This document shows, in pieces, positions 32,767-38,139 of a stretch of 38,139 bases of DNA. A program made the translations under genes and the position numbers. The number at the start of each line of letters is the position of its first letter. Within the stretch, counting starts at the first letter, position 1. The notes beneath the pieces were generated by a model. The model made no database searches, was not told the DNA's origin, and saw only the letters and a list, made by a program, of their open reading frames with translations. The DNA is taken from the NCBI GenBank assembly GCA_010094045.1, contig ML986863.1, forward strand, positions 1 through 38,139, read 5' to 3'. This stretch comes from Lojkania enalia (Eukaryota; Ascomycota; Dothideomycetes; Pleosporales).

Positions 32767-32800
32767 TACAAGCGAGCGGCCCATACAAGCGAGCGGTCCA
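32767..32800 (+). repeat. Two tandem 17-bp repeats at a pogo-element end
   Basis: tacaagcgagcggccca is followed at once by tacaagcgagcggtcca. The same pair, RIPed, stands at 35740-35773, and its start is the reverse complement of the 3' ends of the relics at about 1810 and 3760. It is therefore the (sub)terminal repeat of the Fot1/pogo-like family. Confidence 0.75.
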
Positions 32801-32990
32801 CCCTATCAACTTTTTCAGCCTTTGTATACGTATAGCTCAGCAACTAAGTGGTATAACAATTTACAACTTGCGCGATTATTCTATAAAAACCTCTGCACCC
32901 TTCTAGCACGTACGAGAATTATGCCTAGTCTTGCCGTAGCAGCTATAGCGCGTTTTATACTGTCTGCTTATATCTAATCGCACCCTAAAT
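32767..32990 (+). mobile_element. Un-RIPed fragment or internally deleted derivative of the pogo-like family
   Basis: It starts with the 17-bp terminal repeats. After about 100 bp it contains ttctagcacgtacgagaattatgcc-like sequence (about 32902-32955) matching about 37137-37190, near the far end of another copy. A terminal repeat next to distal sequence suggests internal deletion, as in a MITE. A short frame across it (32738-32977) is not a gene. Confidence 0.5.
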
Positions 32991-33294
32991 TAGCGTATTA
33001 TATATATAGCCTAAATTTCCTCCTTATTATCCTTTTTAGTAATAATTATCTCTCTTTATACTTTTATTAGGGTTTCTTACGCTTAAATCTGCTTTTTTTT
33101 CCCGCTATTTCTATTTTATTACTATATTATTCACTTTTTAAAAGCTGATAATTTTATTATATATTAACGTAATCTAATATATTACTTTTATAAACTCTTT
33201 TTTAAGCTAATTTAGTTTTTTAATAATAAAAGCTAATAATAAATTTATATCTCTTTAAATCTAATTATAAATTAATATTAATTAAACTTTTAGC
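32991..33294. other. Start of the right-hand AT-rich RIPed block
   Basis: CpA and TpG become rare abruptly from about 32985. No readable protein. It is probably degraded repeat between the pogo fragment and the Gypsy LTR. Confidence 0.6.
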
Positions 33295-33507
33295 TATAAT
33301 ATACTAGTATAATAGATTATAGTATAATAATATTAGATAGAGTAGTAGAGCTAAAATATTTATATATTTAGTTCTTTTAGAAAAGAGATAGTTAATAAAA
33401 GAGAAATAAATTACTACTATTCTTATAGGGTATAATTTGGCTATTTTAACCCTAGATTAGATAATTCTATATTATTAACTTATAACTTAAAAATATAAAA
33501 TATTATA
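33295..33507 (-). repeat. Gypsy LTR, inverted copy (RIPed)
   Basis: 213 bp, the same length as the LTRs at 4059 and 10926. Ends have decayed to TATAATATAC...ATATTATA. Confidence 0.8.
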
Positions 33508-34340
33508 TTATTTTCCTTCTTAAAAAGCTATTATTATAATAGTTTATAGAGGATAAATATTATTAGAATAGACTAGTAAAGCTACTCTAAAATAGGTACT
33601 ATTATATAATCTAGAATTCCTTCTAAATAAAGTAGTATATTATTACTACTACTTTTATCTTTATCTAGTAAGGTTAACTCTTAGAAAATCTTTATTACTT
33701 ACTATTTAGAGTAGTATAAGTAAATAGTATTAGTAGAGTAAATACTAATTATTAAAATACTACTCCTCCTACCTATTTTACTTTTTTAATTCTTATACTT
33801 TCTTAACTACTTTAATAAGTATAATTCTTTTAGTCTTTAAATATATATATAATATAGTTATTATAGCTTTATATAGAATATAATAGAGTACTTTATAACT
33901 AATAAGAACTAGTAGATATATATACTTACTACCCGTACTACCTACTACCTACTACCTATTTTTCTATTCTTACTATACTCTTCTATATATACTCTTCTTA
34001 TACTTTTCTTAGTACTTTTCTAGTCTATAAATAGCTAATTTATACTTAATAGATCTATAATATATAATATAGTACTTACTCTAGTTTAGAAGTACTATAT
34101 TAAAGAGGCTAAAAATAAAAAACCCTATACTATCTACTATTTCTACTATTTAAAGTATCTAGTTCGCGATAAACTATATAAAATAGATAGTAACTATAAA
34201 TTTACTTCTTTAAAACTATTTATAGTAGAATATTTTTATAAAGATATTTAATATAATATTTATTTCTACTATATTAAAAAAAATAATAAGAATTATTTTA
34301 AAGTATATTTTAAACTAATATAATATATTTTAAACTACTA
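33295..34340 (-). mobile_element. 3' part of a second Gypsy copy, inverted and RIPed
   Basis: 33295-33507 is the 213-bp LTR in reverse complement, and 33508 to about 34340 aligns in reverse complement with 10085-10925, base for base except for RIP-type transitions. It is the 3' end of the same Gypsy family as 4059-11138, in the opposite orientation. The homology fades beyond about 34340; gag-pol of this copy is not seen, so it is truncated or rearranged. Confidence 0.8.
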
Positions 34341-34849
34341 TAGTATACTTTAATATTATAAATACTTTTACGTTAAAATCTATTAAAATATAAAATTCTA
34401 TATAGATAAGTAAGTAAAACTAATTATATAAATAATTTAGTAGTTTAATTAAAACTAAGCTATTAAACCCGCTTAGTTTTTAAGTAATAATTAAGTAGGA
34501 GAGAATAGAAAGGAATAAAATTATATTTAATAATTTTATAATTCTAATCTTTATAGCTCTTTATAGTTAACTTAAATATCCTTTCTATACTCTATTTATA
34601 TACTTCTATTATAAACCTATAAGAATAATCTTCTTATAGTATATAATTACTCTTAATTATTATTCTATTCTATATCTAGCTAATTAGAAGCTATTATACT
34701 TTAACTACCCTTATAAGGTTAGAAGAAGTAAGACTAGTTAGACTACTCTAGTTATAAGGAAAGAGATACCTTTAGTAAGTAATATAGGAAACTTATATAA
34801 GTAGAATATTAGAATTAGCTAATAAAACTACCTTTTTAAAAGTAGGTAT

Positions 34850-35735
34850 AATAACTATATTTATAAAAATATAGAATAAGTTAGTATAATAATAGAACTA
34901 GTTAGCTCTAATAGATAAATAGATTAGAAGCTTAAAGAAATATAAGAAATAGTTAATAGTAAATAAGGAATAGAACTTATAAGAATTATCTAGAAATTTA
35001 AATAAGTTAAAAGAGTACTATAAATAATAAATTATTAGTAATAAATTAAATTAATATTATTTAATAAATTTAATAGAATTAGGTTTAAATTTAAAGAATT
35101 TCTAATAGTAGTAAGAATTTATATTAATACTAATCTAGATATTATCTAGTATAAGAATAAGAAAGTACTATTTATAAGAGTATACCTAATAAGTAAACCC
35201 TTTAACTAGTTCTAATCCTTTCCAATAGATTTTAAGAACTATATAGAAGAATATTAGAAGAGTAAAACTAAGATAATATTTATAAGTCTAATATACTTCT
35301 AATAGAAACTTAAACTAGCGTTTAGAAATATCGATAAAGTATAAGTAGTAGAAGATAAACTCTACAACTTAATTTAACTAGAATCTATTATCTTATTTAT
35401 ATTAAACTTTTAGTAGCTCTTAAATAAAGTTATATAGAACAATTATAATATAATAGTAAAGTTCTATAGAGAGTTAAAAATAGAAATAAGAAGAGTAATA
35501 ATATATATAGAATAACTTTAAAATCTAGTATTATACTATTAACTAGTAATAAGAATTAATAATAAACTATATTAGTTTAAAAATAAGATAAGTATATTAC
35601 TAGAGAGTATACTTTTTAGTAAAAACTACTAATATAGGTAGACTTATAAATCTAAATACTACTAGAGAAAAGAAGCTTAAACTATAGGCGACTTAAAAAA
35701 GAAAGATTTAGAAGAAAGATATTAAGTACTAATAT
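34850..35735 (+). pseudogene. Gag relic of another LTR retrotransposon, RIPed
   Basis: Plus-strand reading through stops gives FKEFLIVVRIYINTNLDII, KKVLFIRVYLISKPFN, FKNYIEEY, KLKLAFRNIDKV and LYNLI. This follows the order of the fungal Gypsy-type Retrotrans_gag domain (a shape like FLxQxxxYI...KVxFAxxYLxGxAxxWF...LxxxFGDxD...LxxLxQ). It differs from the gag at 4330-5560 and is in the opposite orientation to the adjacent Gypsy 3' end, so it belongs to another element. It is cut off at about 35735 by the pogo-like element. Confidence 0.65.
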
Positions 35736-35739
35736 ACTT

Positions 35740-37190
35740 TACAAGTAAGCAGCCTATATAAGCAAATAGTCTACCCTATTATTAAAATACGATACTTAAG
35801 TTTTTAATAATAATATAATAATAAAATAATAAAAATATAGCCTAAAATAAGAATTAAGTAAACTTAGCTTTCTTAACTATTAAAAGAGGCTAAATAAATA
35901 GTAAAAAATATATTATTTTAATATTTAATATAATTTAAATAACCGTATACTAATAATATACTAGAATCCGCTTATAGTATAATTATAAGTCTAACTTAAA
36001 GAGACTAACAAAACTTAAAGAGGAGGTTATTATTTAATATATACTTAACCTAGATTTATAAAGATTTACACCTACTTTAGCTACTATATAAAATATAGTT
36101 AATAGCTTACTTACTAAATATAGTATAGGCTAGATTAGTATATATTAGCTTAGAAACTTTATTAGACGTACTTCTAAGCTTAAAATACGTCTAAATTAGT
36201 CTTATAATTACTAGAGAACTCTATATAAAAATTCTAAAGTAATTAAAGGCTAGTTTAAACTTATATAATATATTAAAGAGAAGTATAGTATTATAAATAA
36301 AGATATATATAACTTCGATAAATCTAGCTTTTAAATAGGTGTTATTTTATTATAACTAGTTATTATAGGTATAGAAAGATGTAATCGACTAAAAGTAATT
36401 TAATTAGATAATTATAAATGGATTTTAGTAATTTAGAGGATTAATACTACTAGCTAAATACTTCTACCCTTTATTATTATTACTAGCTACTACTATCTCT
36501 CTACCTAATACGAAGGCGATAATATACCTAAGAACTAGGCTATTATAGTTAGTAAAAACAGCTAGATAATAAATAAACTCGATATTAAGTAGTTAAAATA
36601 CTTTTATAGATATATAAAAGATTGTATAATAGACGCGCGTTAACTACTAATCTTTAATAGCTATAATAGCTATAACTCGCTTAATTTCTAGAAACTCTAT
36701 AAGAAATAGAGTATTATTCTACTCTATATACTAGCTTATTTATTATATCTATTATAGCTATTAGATATAAGCTACTTCTTACTATTAAAACGTATATATA
36801 GAAATTAGATCTTAGTCTTAGTATATAATTATATTAACTATATTATAAAACTTAAGTTCTTTCTAGCCTTTAAAGCTACTTTTAATATATTAATTATAAA
36901 GGATAATATCTATAACGTATTCTACTATTAAAGCGGCTAAACTATTAAAGTAGCTACTTTTTTTTAGTATAATAAATACTATAACGTATTCTACTATCGA
37001 AGCAGCTAAACTATTAAAGCGGCTACTTTTTCTTAGCGTAACGAATACTATATACGAAAAGTTAATTTACTTAATACTAATAAGAGATTCTATATATAAT
37101 ATACTTTTATCTAATTTAGAATTTTCCCTACTATCCTTTTAGCACGTATAAGCGTTATATCCAGTCTTACTATAGTTACTATAGTAGCGT
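35740..37190 (+). mobile_element. Fot1/pogo-like transposon relic (copy C), RIPed
   Basis: It begins with the 17-bp tandem terminal repeats (35740-35773). Transposase homology starts near 36000: LKEEVIIXYILNLDL-like, then RFTPTL, YNFDKSSF near 36310 (first catalytic Asp block), LLIFNSYNSYNS near 36650, then LLQLLDISYFL near 36755. It contains a 69-bp tandem duplication at 36910-37047. Many stops. It is the same family as 1-1822. Confidence 0.75.
36910..37047 (+). repeat. Tandem duplication, 2 x 69 bp, in copy C
   Basis: Two units (36910-36978 and 36979-37047), each starting ctataacgtattctactat. Almost all differences are C/T or G/A transitions, so the duplication predates or accompanied RIP. 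Confidence 0.8.
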
Positions 37191-37194
37191 TGAG

Positions 37195-38139
37195 CTGGTT
37201 GAGCCCTTTCTTAAGTATTAGTACTATAAGTCTTCTTAAAGAGCTAAGAACTTATAGATACTTCAGCAGCTATATATAAAGATCCCTTACTATATAATAC
37301 TATACTACTATACTAAATATACTTTCTTTTACGCGTTTTACACTTAGTTACTTCTTCTAATTACCTTTTAAGCTTAGAGTTGTAAGTTTAAACAAGTATA
37401 TTCTAATATAGCATTAACTTAATACCTTTTATAAGCTATAAGAATTCTTCTTATACCTCTTTTAGTAATTATATAAAGGACTTTCGTATAAGTATTAATT
37501 ATAATCTAAATTTATATATATTACTTAGAGTTTTAGACTATTAAAAGTCTTCTTATAGAAGTAGTTCTAGTAGGGTATATAGTTATATATTAAAGTAATT
37601 TAATATAACTTACACGTTTAGAAGAATAATTCCTATTACTTTAAAGGCCTTTTAATAGTTCTTATATATAAATACGTTAAAAAACGCGTTTTTAAAGGCT
37701 AGAAGAAAGCTTTCTTTATTAATATAGTAGATGCGTCGGCGCGCTAAGTCTTATATATTATATAAATACTTCAGCTTTAATAGCGAGAAGTAAACTATAT
37801 TAAGAAGCTAAAGTATATATAATAAATAAGAAGGTATATAAAGTATTAGGATCTTTTATATAAGGTAGTAATCTTTAAATTCTTGGTTAAGGTAGCTTTT
37901 ATAGCTGCCTAAAATAAGTAGCCTGTATAACTCTATCTAACGCATCTTTATATACTTATTAAAGTACTTTAGCTACTTAAGACTAAGCGTATTATTTATC
38001 CAGCCGTTCTTAGAAACTGAAATTTTCTAATTGTATAGTATACCTACTTTTTTATACTATATAGAGATATAGACGCGTTCTTTATAGATAATAAATAGTA
38101 GGGTTATATACGTAGTAGTATAGATATTCTAGATAACTA
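37195..38139 (-). mobile_element. Pogo-family transposase relic on the minus strand (copy D, runs off the window)
   Basis: Minus-strand reading near 38010-37760 gives SVSKNGWINNTLSLK, then LKYFNKYIK, ELYRLLILGSYKSYL, EFKDYY and TLYTFLFIIYTLAS. This follows the pogo/DDE_1 pattern NGWTxNELGLxWLxxFxKxT...YRLLILDGHxSHL...EFxxYC...LCMPPHSSHLLQP. It is a different subfamily from copies A-C, in the opposite orientation, and RIPed. Its N-terminal part lies beyond the window end. Confidence 0.65.

Overview
The window looks like nuclear DNA of a filamentous ascomycete (Pezizomycotina). Genes have short introns (about 46-150 bp) with CTAAC/CTGAC-like branch sites and fungal-type products. Both ends consist of very AT-rich DNA depleted of CpA and TpG in which transposon proteins can still be read through many TAA/TAG stops. 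That is the signature of repeat-induced point mutation (RIP). A Dothideomycete with AT-isochores would fit, but I cannot place the species.

Layout. (1) 1 to about 10085 is a RIP-degraded transposon nest. It holds a Fot1/pogo-like transposase relic, a second 5'-truncated copy split by a 1274-bp LTR element with a target-site duplication, and a 7.1-kb Gypsy chromovirus (4059-11138) whose last kilobase, including its 3' LTR, is not RIPed. (2) About 11.1 to 32.7 kb is a gene island of normal base composition. It contains an MFS sugar transporter (4 exons, one GC-AG intron), the wreck of a PTR2/POT peptide transporter, a possible small membrane protein, a Sec14-like lipid-transfer protein, a divergently oriented F-box/transglutaminase-like/YccV protein, a cluster of solo LTRs, an alpha/beta-hydrolase pseudogene split by one of those LTRs, and a pyroglutamyl-peptidase-type gene whose first intron seems to have lost its AG acceptor. 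(3) 32.7 kb to the end starts with the 3' half of a tRNA and then returns to RIPed transposons: a second Gypsy copy in inverted orientation, a gag relic of another LTR element, and two more pogo-family relics facing each other.

Function. There is no operon and no obvious biosynthetic cluster. The intact genes are housekeeping or nutritional: sugar uptake, phosphoinositide/lipid transfer, and an SCF-type F-box adaptor. The notable content is genome decay. Two genes are dead, a third may be dying, one is split by a solo LTR, and the island lies between inverted copies of the same retrotransposon. I found no convincing new molecular system. The most unusual signals are the RIP boundary inside a single retrotransposon, the mutated splice acceptor, and the nested insertions dated by target-site duplications.
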